From an uncultured Anaeromyxobacter sp. (GTDB lineage: Bacteria; Myxococcota; Myxococcia; Myxococcales; Anaeromyxobacteraceae), in assembly GCA_903874275.1 (NCBI GenBank), contig CAIQRS010000036.1:1-58254 (forward strand): a stretch of DNA of 58,254 nucleotides, read 5' to 3'. Shown here piece by piece: positions 8,576 through 16,204 of the stretch. Position 1 is the first letter of the stretch. Each line of letters starts with the position of its first letter. The position numbers and the translations under genes were made by a program. The notes under the pieces were generated by a model. The model had not been told where the DNA came from. It did no database searches and saw only the letters and a list, made by a program, of their open reading frames with translations.

Positions 8576-9808
8576 ATGAGCAAGCGACGCGTGGTGGTGA
8601 CGGGGATGGGGGTGGCGAGCCCGCTGGGGTGCGACGTCGCGTCGTTCTGGCGGCGGCTCCTGGCGGGAGAGTCGGGCGTGGTGGCGCTCGAGGATCCCGA
8701 GTTCGCCTCCTTCCCGACGCGCATCGGGGCGCGGGTCCAGGGCTACGTCCCCGCCGACCACTTCGAGGTCAAGGAGGCGCGCCGCACCAGCCTCACCTCC
8801 CAGTTCGCGGTCGTGGCGGCCACCCAGGCCGTGGCGCAGGCGCACCTCCTCGACGGCGGGGTCGATCGGCAGGAGACCGCGGTGCTCATCGGGAGCGCCA
8901 TCGGAGGCTTCAGCGCCTCCGATCACTTCTACCGGGACTTCTACCTCAAGGGGCGCGCCGGACCGCTCATCATTCCGGTCTCCATGAACTCCGGCCCCGC
9001 GGCCAACGTGTCGATCCGCTTCGGCCTGGGCGGCCCGCTCTTCAACGTGGACGGGGCCTGCGCCTCGGGGACCCACAGCATCGGGCAGGCCTTCCAGATG
9101 ATCCGGTCGGGCCTGCTCGACGTGGCCCTGGCCGGGGGCGCCGACTCGTCATTCACCCTGGGTGTCATGACGGCCTGGAGCGCGCTCCGCGTGCTGTCGA
9201 AGCTGACCGACGAGCCGGCCCGGGCCTGCCGCCCCTTCAGCGCCGATCGCGACGGCATCGTGCTGGGGGAGGGCGCGGGGGTCCTCGTCCTCGAGTCCGA
9301 GGAGTCGGCCCGGAGGCGCGGCGCGGAGGTCCTGGCCGAGGTCCTCGGATACGGGGCCTCGGCGGACTGCCACAGCCTGACGCAGCCCTCGCCCGAGGGG
9401 CCCACCCGGGCGCTCCGGAAGGCCATCGCCGACGCCTCGCTGCGCCCGGAGCAGGTCGGCTACGTGAATGCCCACGGGACCGGGACCGACTGGAACGACC
9501 GGACCGAGACCACCGTGATCAAGAACGCCCTTGGGGAACAGGCCCGGAGGACGATGGTGGTCGCGAACAAGGGAGCGCTGGGGCACGGCATCTCGGCGGG
9601 CGGCGCCCTCGAGCTCATCGGCTGCGTCCTGACCCTCCGCGATCGGGTGGTCCCCCCGACCATCAACCACACCGTCCCGGATCCGGAGTGCGACCTCGAC
9701 TACGTGACCGGCGGGGCCCGCGCCTACGAGGGGGACTTCGCGGTGAGCAACTCCTTCGCCTTCGGCGGGAGCAACGCCGTCGTGGTGGTGGGGAGGTACC
9801 GGCCGTAG
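8576..9808 (+). CDS. fabF: beta-ketoacyl-ACP synthase II-like
   Basis: A 410-residue condensing enzyme that extends acyl-ACP with malonyl-ACP. The catalytic triad is visible: Cys162 in DGACASG, His300 in NAHGTGT and His337 in ALGHGISAGG, almost the same spacing as in E. coli FabF. The N-terminus RRVVVTGMGVASPLG is typical. It stands alone, without acyl carrier protein or other fab genes nearby, so it could act in a specialised lipid or secondary pathway instead of primary elongation. ATG 8576 lies 4 bases after the previous stop and follows an AAGGGG ribosome-binding sequence. Confidence 0.88.
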   Translation: MSKRRVVVTGMGVASPLGCDVASFWRRLLAGESGVVALEDPEFASFPTRIGARVQGYVPADHFEVKEARRTSLTSQFAVVAATQAVAQAHLLDGGVDRQETAVLIGSAIGGFSASDHFYRDFYLKGRAGPLIIPVSMNSGPAANVSIRFGLGGPLFNVDGACASGTHSIGQAFQMIRSGLLDVALAGGADSSFTLGVMTAWSALRVLSKLTDEPARACRPFSADRDGIVLGEGAGVLVLESEESARRRGAEVLAEVLGYGASADCHSLTQPSPEGPTRALRKAIADASLRPEQVGYVNAHGTGTDWNDRTETTVIKNALGEQARRTMVVANKGALGHGISAGGALELIGCVLTLRDRVVPPTINHTVPDPECDLDYVTGGARAYEGDFAVSNSFAFGGSNAVVVVGRYRP

Positions 9809-9970
9809 GGCGGAGGCGGCAGACCCCGGCGGGGGCACTGCCCCGAAAGGTTGACCCTGAGTCAAGGCTCATGGGTTCGGAGGTCCCCGGATCAGGGACT
9901 CCCCAGGAGCCGGCGCCGGCGCCATGGTGGATGCGGCGGCGGGAGCCCTTCCCGCCGGAGGGGGAAGGCC

Positions 9971-10939
9971 ATGAGATCATCTTCGACGGTCGTCGTGTCG
10001 CTCGTGCTCGCCACCGGGCTGGGTTGCGGCTCCTCGGGGGATCCGGACCCGGCACCCCCGGCGGCGACGACCTACCAGTTCTCCCGGGCCTGGGGGTCGA
10101 CGGGCAACGGGGACGGGCAGTTCAACTTCCACAACGGCCCCGTCGCCGCCGGGGTCGCCGTGGATGCGAGCGGGTTCGTCTACGTGGCGGACTGGATGAA
10201 CCACCGCATCCAGAAGTTCGACGGGAGCGGCGTCTTCGTCGCCAGGTGGGGGTCCCCGGGGTCCGGGGACGGCCAGCTCTACGCGCCCATCGGGATCGCC
10301 ATCGCCCCCAACGGCGACGTGCTGGTGGCCGAGTCCGGCAACCACCGGGTCCAGCGCTTCACCTCGACGGGCACGTTCGTGGCGCGATGGGGTGGCCAGG
10401 GCGCCGGCAACGGGCAGTTCCGGAACCCGAACGGCATCGCCGTGTCGCCCGGAGGCGCCATCTACGTCGCCGACACGTTCAACAACCGGATCCAGCAGTT
10501 CGACGCGACCGGCGCGTTCGTCCGCGCATGGGGGTCGGGTGGAACGGGAGACGGCCAGTTCAGCCTCGTGTACGCCGTCGCGATCTCCCCATCGGGAAAG
10601 GTCTACGCCTCCGACGACGGCAACGGCCGGATCCAGGTCTTCGACGCCGCCGGGGCATTCCAGTCGAAGTTCGGGTCGCCCGGCACCGGCGACGCCAGCC
10701 TCACGCATCCGATGGGCATCGCCTTCGACACGGCCGGGAACCTCTTCGTCGCCGACTTCGGAAACAACCGTGTCGTCGAGTACGACGTCGCCAACGCGTT
10801 CGTCCGGAAGTGGGGGTCGCCAGGAACCGGGGACGGCCAGTTCAACGGGCCGTACGCCGTCGCCGTGGATGCCGCCGCCGCCGTGTACGTGGCCGACACC
10901 AACAACAACCGGATCGAGAAGTTCGTCAGGGTTCCCTAG
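9971..10939 (+). CDS. NHL-repeat beta-propeller lipoprotein
   Basis: A 322-residue predicted exported protein. The ATG at 9971 is chosen because a hydrophobic signal segment follows directly (STVVVSLVLATGLGC), ending in a weak lipobox; an upstream ATG at 9851 would bury the signal. The mature part is six NHL blades, each with WGS.G.GDGQF, P.GIAV, VYVAD, N.RIQ.FD and a final aromatic. Blades 2 to 6 repeat every 47 residues. NHL propellers generally bind proteins, peptides or sugars; no catalytic residue is apparent. It lies 8 bases upstream of a secreted protein and may act with it. Confidence 0.85.
   Translation: MRSSSTVVVSLVLATGLGCGSSGDPDPAPPAATTYQFSRAWGSTGNGDGQFNFHNGPVAAGVAVDASGFVYVADWMNHRIQKFDGSGVFVARWGSPGSGDGQLYAPIGIAIAPNGDVLVAESGNHRVQRFTSTGTFVARWGGQGAGNGQFRNPNGIAVSPGGAIYVADTFNNRIQQFDATGAFVRAWGSGGTGDGQFSLVYAVAISPSGKVYASDDGNGRIQVFDAAGAFQSKFGSPGTGDASLTHPMGIAFDTAGNLFVADFGNNRVVEYDVANAFVRKWGSPGTGDGQFNGPYAVAVDAAAAVYVADTNNNRIEKFVRVP
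10091..10939 (+). repeat. six NHL blade repeats with exact 141-bp period
   Basis: Blade starts (the Trp/Phe of the WGS element) fall at 10091, 10247, 10388, 10529, 10670 and 10811. The last five are exactly 141 bp apart; the first interval is 156 bp because blade 1 carries an extra five residues. The perfect spacing suggests tandem duplication of one 47-codon unit followed by substitution without indels. Confidence 0.85.
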
Positions 10940-10947
10940 GGGCGGCG

Positions 10948-12063
10948 ATGACACCTTTCCGGAAGTGGTCCGGGATCCCCTCCGTCGTGCTCCTGCTCGG
11001 CGCCGTCGCGGCCGGGCCGGCGCTGGCGGCCCCGCCGGCCAGCGAGACCTTCGTCCCCTACTCCTACGTGGACCCGGTCTCCAGGCTCGAGGTGTTCCGC
11101 TGCCTCGTGCCCAGGGGCTGGAAGGTCGAGGGGCAGGTGAAGTGGTCGGCCAACCCGGCGCTCCCGGCGCAGTTGCGCTTCCGGTTCCACGACCCGGCCG
11201 GTGCGGCCGAGGTGAACCTCTTCCCGACCCAGGCCTTCTTCTGGACCGACAACGCCACCTTCCTCGGGACCAATCCGCCCGGCACCCTGAGGTTCAACAC
11301 GCTGGTGGCCCGGCCGGTCGACCTCGACGCAGCCTTCGACCGGCTGCTGGTGCCCTCGATCCGCAAGGGCGTGGCCGGCCTCTCCGTCGGGGAACGGAAG
11401 CGGCTCCCCGACCTGGCCAGGCTGGCGGCCGGGGATCCCACGCCTGGCGTTCGCTCGTCGGCCCAGGCCGGGAAGGTCCGCCTGGCCTATCAGGAGCGCG
11501 GCAAGGCCATCGAGGAGGACCTGTTCGCCTCGGTGGCGAGCTTCCGGATCGACCTGCCGGGGTCGGCGATGTCGCGCCCCTACTACATCGACTACTGGTA
11601 CGTGGACAACGTCTTCTCCTTCCGCGCGGAGAAGGGGCAACTCGCCGCCCACTCGAAGACCTTCCAGACGGTGGTCCTCTCGATGAAGGTCAACCCGAAG
11701 TGGTTCGCCAAGGTCGTGCACACCAAGGAGGCGCTGGCCAAGGAGTTCATGCGCTCCACGCGCGCCGTCACGGCCATCGGGGCCACCGTGGCCAGCGCGG
11801 GGACCAACCTGCGGGAGGAGCAGATGCGCGACTGGGGGCGCCGGCAGTCCATCCAGGACAAGGTGGTCCAGGCCCAGAGCGACGGCATCCGGGGCGTGGA
11901 CCGGTTCGTCGATCCCCACTCGGGCAACGAGGTCGAGCTCCCCAGCGGCTACGGCAGGGCGTGGGCCAACAACCTCGGGGAGTACATCGTCACCGAAAGT
12001 CCGAGCTACAACCCGAACGTCGGGTCCAACCTTCACTGGGAGGAGATGAGCGCCGGGCGCTGA
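10948..12063 (+). CDS. secreted protein of unknown function
   Basis: A 371-residue protein not recognised by family. A clear Sec signal peptide is present (basic MTPFRKW, a hydrophobic core, then AGPALA-AP as a likely cleavage site near residue 27). The mature part is mixed alpha/beta. Its C-terminus reads VDRFVDPHSGNEVELPSGY and then GEYIVTESP, a pattern reminiscent of uncharacterised exported proteins that display a conserved VELPSGY loop. It has no cysteine-rich, heme or protease motif. Only 8 bases separate it from the NHL lipoprotein, so the two are probably one transcript. Function is unassigned. Confidence 0.75.
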   Translation: MTPFRKWSGIPSVVLLLGAVAAGPALAAPPASETFVPYSYVDPVSRLEVFRCLVPRGWKVEGQVKWSANPALPAQLRFRFHDPAGAAEVNLFPTQAFFWTDNATFLGTNPPGTLRFNTLVARPVDLDAAFDRLLVPSIRKGVAGLSVGERKRLPDLARLAAGDPTPGVRSSAQAGKVRLAYQERGKAIEEDLFASVASFRIDLPGSAMSRPYYIDYWYVDNVFSFRAEKGQLAAHSKTFQTVVLSMKVNPKWFAKVVHTKEALAKEFMRSTRAVTAIGATVASAGTNLREEQMRDWGRRQSIQDKVVQAQSDGIRGVDRFVDPHSGNEVELPSGYGRAWANNLGEYIVTESPSYNPNVGSNLHWEEMSAGR

Positions 12064-12550
12064 TGCGCGAGGCGCCTTCGTTCCGACGCGGTCGCGTGGA
12101 TCGCCTTCGTTCCGTCAGGACGTCTGCCGCCGGGCGCTGGGACATCCCTCTCCGCGGCGCTGGTCCTCAGGGTGAGGGTGTACTGCGGGTGAATGGCGCC
12201 GGGTCACGCTGGGCCAGAGCGTCGCCTGTTCCCGTCGCCCCTTGCGGAGGCGCCGCTATGAGGGACGCCCGCGCCGGCTGGGGAAGCCCGGGCCGAAGGC
12301 GACGCGATCAGCGCGCCTCGTGGGGAGATCCGGGCGGCCACTCGCGGGCGGCCGTTGGTCGAGCACCGGCAACTGGGCCGCGGTCTCGCGGGGCGCCTCC
12401 GCAGCGGCGACCCGATCTTTCCCCTCCCTCGCTGTACGCGGCGCGAGGACCAGCGCCTCCAGCGACGAGGCGCACCCACGGGGCGCCGGCACCACGGACG
12501 GGCGTCACCCGCGACCGCCCCGGCCGGCCTACGGCGTGGCCGCGCGCCGC
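12064..12550. other. gene-free interval of 487 bp
   Basis: No convincing gene was found. A + strand frame opening at 12063 runs 167 codons, but it is dominated by Arg/Pro/Gly with no domain and no ribosome-binding site. A 13-bp direct repeat, CGCCTTCGTTCCG, occurs at 12073-12085 and 12102-12114. The region lies between two convergent gene sets and probably holds transcript ends; no clear hairpin with a T-run was seen. Confidence 0.6.
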
Positions 12551-14059
12551 TCAATCGATACGGTAGATCACCGCCGTGCCGTCCCGGTAGACCTCCCGGA
12601 ATGGCGCCCTCCGGAGCTCGGGGAAGGCGCCTGCGCGGGAGGCCCGGAGCACGAGGTGACTGGACTGGAAGGCCTCGCGCAGGATCGGTCCGCTGATGGG
12701 AGCCCGGCGCTGCCGGAAGCGCTCGAGCAGCCGGGATCTCTCGAGGTCGAAACGTATCGAGAAGGTTGGGTCGATCCCCCAGAGGTAATGCTGGCGAGGG
12801 GCCGAGTAGAAGAGGTCTGGGAAGTCGTCCCAGAAGAGGTTGACGACGGTCTCGCCCGGCGCCAGGTGGCTCTCCATCCAGGCGCTCGCGCCGTCGAAGA
12901 AGCGGGCCGGGGCGAACTGGAACTGGTACACGCGGTAGAACGACAGGGATCGGGCGTGGAAGCCGGCCAGCAGGGTCAGCGCCGCCACCGCCCCAGCCAG
13001 CGCCCAGCGGCGCCCTCGCGGTGCCCAGCGCGGCAGGGGGTCCGCGCTTCGCACGAGATCCCGGACGACCATGCCCGCCGCGACGGCGAGCAGGAGGGCC
13101 AGGTACTCGACGAAGCGGGCCGCGACCGACGTCATGGCGGCCCAGAAGATCATGGCCAGCACCACCCCCCTGGTGTCTGCCGTCACGCGGCGCCAGCGGG
13201 CCGCCACCGCAAGGACCACGACCGGCACCAGGAGGACGATGAGCGGGTAGATGTCGAAGAACACCGCCGGGGGGTACGGGTAGATCTCGTTGCCCAGCTC
13301 GAACCCCGACCGACCTGCCCCCTCCACTCCCATCCGGAAGATCTGGACGATGGTGAAGAAGGTCTCCAGGGTCAGCGGCGAGTAGGGGTGGAGCACCAGG
13401 CCGGCGAACGAGCCCATTCCGGCCGCCCCGACCGACCGCCAGTCGAGTCCGCCGCGCCCCAGCCATCGGCCCACCGCGAATGGAACCGCGGTGAAGAGGA
13501 GCACGAACGGCATCGTGTAGCACCAGGCGTAAAGGAAGCCGAGGACCGCCACCGCCCGCCATCGCCGCTGGAGAAGGAGGCGCATCCCCAGCAGGAGGAG
13601 CACCATGCTCAGGACGTGGGAGCGGATCATGCCGAGGCGGGCCAGGAACAGGCCGCCGGTTGCCAGTGGGAGCGCGGCGAACCAGGTGGGCCAGGGAACG
13701 CCCTGGACCCGCAGGAGCCAGTGGAGGGTCGCCACCACCGCCAGGGCCAGGAGCACGCTGAAGATCCGAGCGCCCAGGATGGGCTCGTCGCCGATCCAGG
13801 CGAAAGGCGCCATGGCCAGGTGGTAGAGGATCTCCTTGTCGCAGTAGCCGTCCTTCCAGGTGGAGAGCTGCGTCCACGGGAAGCTCCGCGAGAACCCCCG
13901 CTCCGGCAGGAGCCGGGCCAGCTGGGCGTGGTAGTAGCCATCCCGCTCGAAGAGGCCGGGCTGGAGGATCGCGGTGCCCCCGAAGAGGGCCGCCACGTAG
14001 AGGAAGAGGGCCAGGGGGGCGCCCCAGGCGGAGCGGCCGGGTAGGGGAAGGCCGTTCAC
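12551..14059 (-). CDS. GT-C-fold-like multi-pass membrane protein, putative glycosyltransferase
   Basis: A 502-residue protein with about ten hydrophobic helices and a soluble C-terminal part. Near residue 38 the first periplasmic loop reads FERDGYYHAQLA, an acidic-aromatic motif placed as in GT-C glycosyltransferases (polyprenyl-phosphate sugar or oligosaccharyl transferases). The C-terminal 150 residues include PGETVVNLFWDDFPDLFY and resemble the periplasmic domains of such enzymes. It starts at GTG 14059, overlapping the stop of the upstream ABC ATPase by 4 nt, so translation is probably coupled. Donor and acceptor are unknown, and the glycosyltransferase call rests on topology and the loop motif. 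Confidence 0.6.
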   Translation of the reverse strand: MNGLPLPGRSAWGAPLALFLYVAALFGGTAILQPGLFERDGYYHAQLARLLPERGFSRSFPWTQLSTWKDGYCDKEILYHLAMAPFAWIGDEPILGARIFSVLLALAVVATLHWLLRVQGVPWPTWFAALPLATGGLFLARLGMIRSHVLSMVLLLLGMRLLLQRRWRAVAVLGFLYAWCYTMPFVLLFTAVPFAVGRWLGRGGLDWRSVGAAGMGSFAGLVLHPYSPLTLETFFTIVQIFRMGVEGAGRSGFELGNEIYPYPPAVFFDIYPLIVLLVPVVVLAVAARWRRVTADTRGVVLAMIFWAAMTSVAARFVEYLALLLAVAAGMVVRDLVRSADPLPRWAPRGRRWALAGAVAALTLLAGFHARSLSFYRVYQFQFAPARFFDGASAWMESHLAPGETVVNLFWDDFPDLFYSAPRQHYLWGIDPTFSIRFDLERSRLLERFRQRRAPISGPILREAFQSSHLVLRASRAGAFPELRRAPFREVYRDGTAVIYRID

Positions 14060-15033
14060 GACGCGCGCCGCCCCTGGAACAGCTCGCTCATGATCTCCTC
14101 GAGCGGGGGTTCCTCCACCGTGAGGTCCGTGACCGGGAGCGAGGAGAGCAGCCGGCCGACGACGGTCGCCACCTGGTCCCCGGGGACGCGGTAGACGGCC
14201 TGCCCGTCGGCGTGGGAGACGACCACGCCGAGGAGGGAGAGTTCCGCCTCCGGCACCGGCTGGCCGAGCCGGACCACCACCCGCTTGTCGGGGCGGACCT
14301 CGCGGGAGAGCGTCCGCAGATCGCCGTCGTAGATGAGCCGCCCCTTGTCGATGACGACCACCCGGGGGCAGAGTGCGATCACGTCGTCCATGTAGTGGCT
14401 GGTGAGGACCACGGTCGCGCCGTGCCGCTCGTTGTAGGAGCGGATGAACTCGCGGACCGTGGCCTGCATGGTCACGTCGAGTCCGATGGTGGGCTCGTCG
14501 AGGAAGAGGACCCGCGGGCGGTGGACCAGGGAGGCGGCCAGCTCGCACTTCATCCGCTCCCCCAGCGAGAGCTGCCGGGTGGGCTTGTCCACCACCCCGC
14601 CCAGGTCGAGCAGGTCGGAGAGTTCGCGGATGCGCGACTCGAACTCGGGGCGCGGGATCTCGTAGATGGCCCGGTTGAGGGCGAAGGTCTCGGAGGGGGG
14701 GAGATCCCAGAGCAGCTGCTGCTTCTGCCCCATCACCAGGGTGATCGACTTGAGGAACGCGGTCTCGCGTCGGGAGGGGACGAAGCCGGCCACCCGCACG
14801 TCGCCGGCGCTGGGGTGGAGGAGCCCGGAGAGGACCTTCAGCGTGGTGGTCTTCCCGGCCCCGTTCGGGCCGAGGAAGCCGACCCGCTCGCCGGCAGCGA
14901 CCGAGAAGGAGATGCCGTCCACCGCCTTCACGGCCTCGTACCGGCGGCGGAAGAGGGAGCGGATCGAGGCGCCCAGGCCGGGCTGGCGCCGGTGGACCTT
15001 GTACTCCTTGCGCAGCTCGCGGACCTCGATCAC
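14056..15033 (-). CDS. ABC transporter ATP-binding protein (ABC-2 exporter type)
   Basis: A 325-residue ATPase with all canonical elements: Walker A GPNGAGKTT near residue 58, the Q-loop in VMGQKQQLLWDLPPSETF, the signature LSLGERMKCELAASL, Walker B VLFLDEPTIGLD and the H-loop in TSHYMDD. The N-terminal stretch before the Walker A (YKVHRRQPGLGASIRSLF) is characteristic of ATPases that pair with the PF06182-type ABC-2 permeases, like the pair at 4856-6457. The start is GTG 15033. Downstream it overlaps a GT-C-like membrane protein by 4 nt. A role in exporting a lipid or glycan made with that protein is possible but inferred. Confidence 0.9.
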   Translation of the reverse strand: MIEVRELRKEYKVHRRQPGLGASIRSLFRRRYEAVKAVDGISFSVAAGERVGFLGPNGAGKTTTLKVLSGLLHPSAGDVRVAGFVPSRRETAFLKSITLVMGQKQQLLWDLPPSETFALNRAIYEIPRPEFESRIRELSDLLDLGGVVDKPTRQLSLGERMKCELAASLVHRPRVLFLDEPTIGLDVTMQATVREFIRSYNERHGATVVLTSHYMDDVIALCPRVVVIDKGRLIYDGDLRTLSREVRPDKRVVVRLGQPVPEAELSLLGVVVSHADGQAVYRVPGDQVATVVGRLLSSLPVTDLTVEEPPLEEIMSELFQGRRAS

Positions 15034-15086
15034 GGCTGGCCACGATAAGGGCGTGCGCGCGGCGCGGCAATGGTTAGGGGATCCGG

Positions 15087-15611
15087 ATGCGACGACTCGC
15101 CCTGCTCGCCACGCTCCTCTCCGGTTGCGCGCACGCCCCTGCCGGTCCGCCGCTCCGGACGGTCGAGCGGGTCGATCTGCAGCGCTACCTGGGCAAGTGG
15201 TACGAGATCGCCACCATCCCCATGTCCTTCCAGAAGGGCTGCGTGGGGGTCACCGCCACCTACTCGATGCGGGAGGACGGCGACGTCGCCGTCGTGAACA
15301 CCTGCCGCAAGGAGACGCTCGACGGGCCGGAGCGCTCGGTCGAGGGGAAGGCCTGGTCGGTCGATCCCTCCAACGCGAAGCTGGAGGTCCAGTTCTTCTG
15401 GCCCTTCCACGGCGCCTACTGGGTCATCGACCTCGACCCGGACTACCGGTGGGCGGTGGTGGGCCACCCCAGCCGCACCTATCTCTGGATTTTGTCCCGG
15501 ACCCCTCAGATGGACGAGGCCACCTACCAGGGCATCCTCTCCCGGCTGCGCGCCCAGGCCTACGAGCTGTCACTGCTGGTGAAGACCCCGCAGCTGCCCG
15601 AGAAGGGATGA
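15087..15611 (+). CDS. blc: outer-membrane lipocalin (Blc-like)
   Basis: A 174-residue lipoprotein with signal and lipobox MRRLALLATLLSGC, so lipidation at Cys14 is expected. The lipocalin signature YLGKWYEIATIP (GxW) is near residue 32 and the second conserved region TYLWILSRTP (the TDY-like Arg motif) is near residue 133. Bacterial Blc proteins bind lysophospholipids or fatty acids at the outer membrane, often under envelope stress. It is divergent from the ABC ATPase. ATG 15087 follows an AGGGG sequence at a good distance. Confidence 0.9.
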   Translation: MRRLALLATLLSGCAHAPAGPPLRTVERVDLQRYLGKWYEIATIPMSFQKGCVGVTATYSMREDGDVAVVNTCRKETLDGPERSVEGKAWSVDPSNAKLEVQFFWPFHGAYWVIDLDPDYRWAVVGHPSRTYLWILSRTPQMDEATYQGILSRLRAQAYELSLLVKTPQLPEKG

Positions 15612-15660
15612 GCCTCCCGCGCGCCGGTGCCCGGAGCGGACCGGGGACAACCGGCCGGGA

Positions 15661-16185
15661 ATGTGGCATGGAGGAGGCGTGAACGCGAAACTGGTCATCG
15701 TGGTGGTGGCGGCGCTGGCGCTGGCGCTCGCGGGGTACGTCCTGCTCTCCGACCGGGGATCCTCCGGTTCCGGGAAATCGGCGGCCCCACCCGCCGTCGC
15801 CGGCAAGAGCGCGGGCGAGGCTGCGAGGTTCCTGCCGGATCCGTCCGGGAAGGCGGTCGAGCTGGCGCCCGAGGAGGTGCGCAAGATCCGGGAAGCCCTG
15901 GAGACGGCCGCCGGGGCAGGGGGAGCGGCCAAGAAGATCGATGCCCCGGCTGCGTGGGCGAAGCCGGTCGTCGAGGCCGAGACCCGCTCCTGCCAGGAGC
16001 GCGCCCAGAGCTTCGTCCCGCCCAGCACGCCGGGCGGCGTGGAGCGGGTCTGCGCCTGCGCGGTTCCGGCGGTGCAGAAGGCCTATCCGCAGGGCCCTCC
16101 GGATCCGGCAAGGCGGAAGGACATCCTCGCCTACGGGCGCGCGATGGCCAATGCGATCGAGGACTGCGCCTCGATGCCGCGCTGA
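15661..16185 (+). CDS. small membrane-anchored protein of unknown function
   Basis: Up to 174 residues with one N-terminal hydrophobic helix (LVIVVVAALALALAGYVLL), followed by a Ser/Gly/Ala-rich linker and a soluble part. Three cysteines near the C-terminus (RSCQERA, RVCACAV) plus a final EDCASMPR suggest an exported, disulfide-containing domain. No family is recognised. The start is uncertain: ATG 15661 gives the full length, while GTG 15679 places the basic VNAK right before the helix and follows a GGAGG that is only 1 to 3 bases away. The gene lies between blc and a convergent multiheme cytochrome gene. Confidence 0.6.
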   Translation: MWHGGGVNAKLVIVVVAALALALAGYVLLSDRGSSGSGKSAAPPAVAGKSAGEAARFLPDPSGKAVELAPEEVRKIREALETAAGAGGAAKKIDAPAAWAKPVVEAETRSCQERAQSFVPPSTPGGVERVCACAVPAVQKAYPQGPPDPARRKDILAYGRAMANAIEDCASMPR

Positions 16186-16204
16186 GCCGCGGTCCCTTCC
16201 GAGC

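Noticed and set aside
12063-12566. 167-codon + strand frame in the gene-free interval
   Set aside because: It is Arg/Pro/Gly-rich, lacks a ribosome-binding site and any motif, and its end overlaps the glycosyltransferase-like gene antisense.
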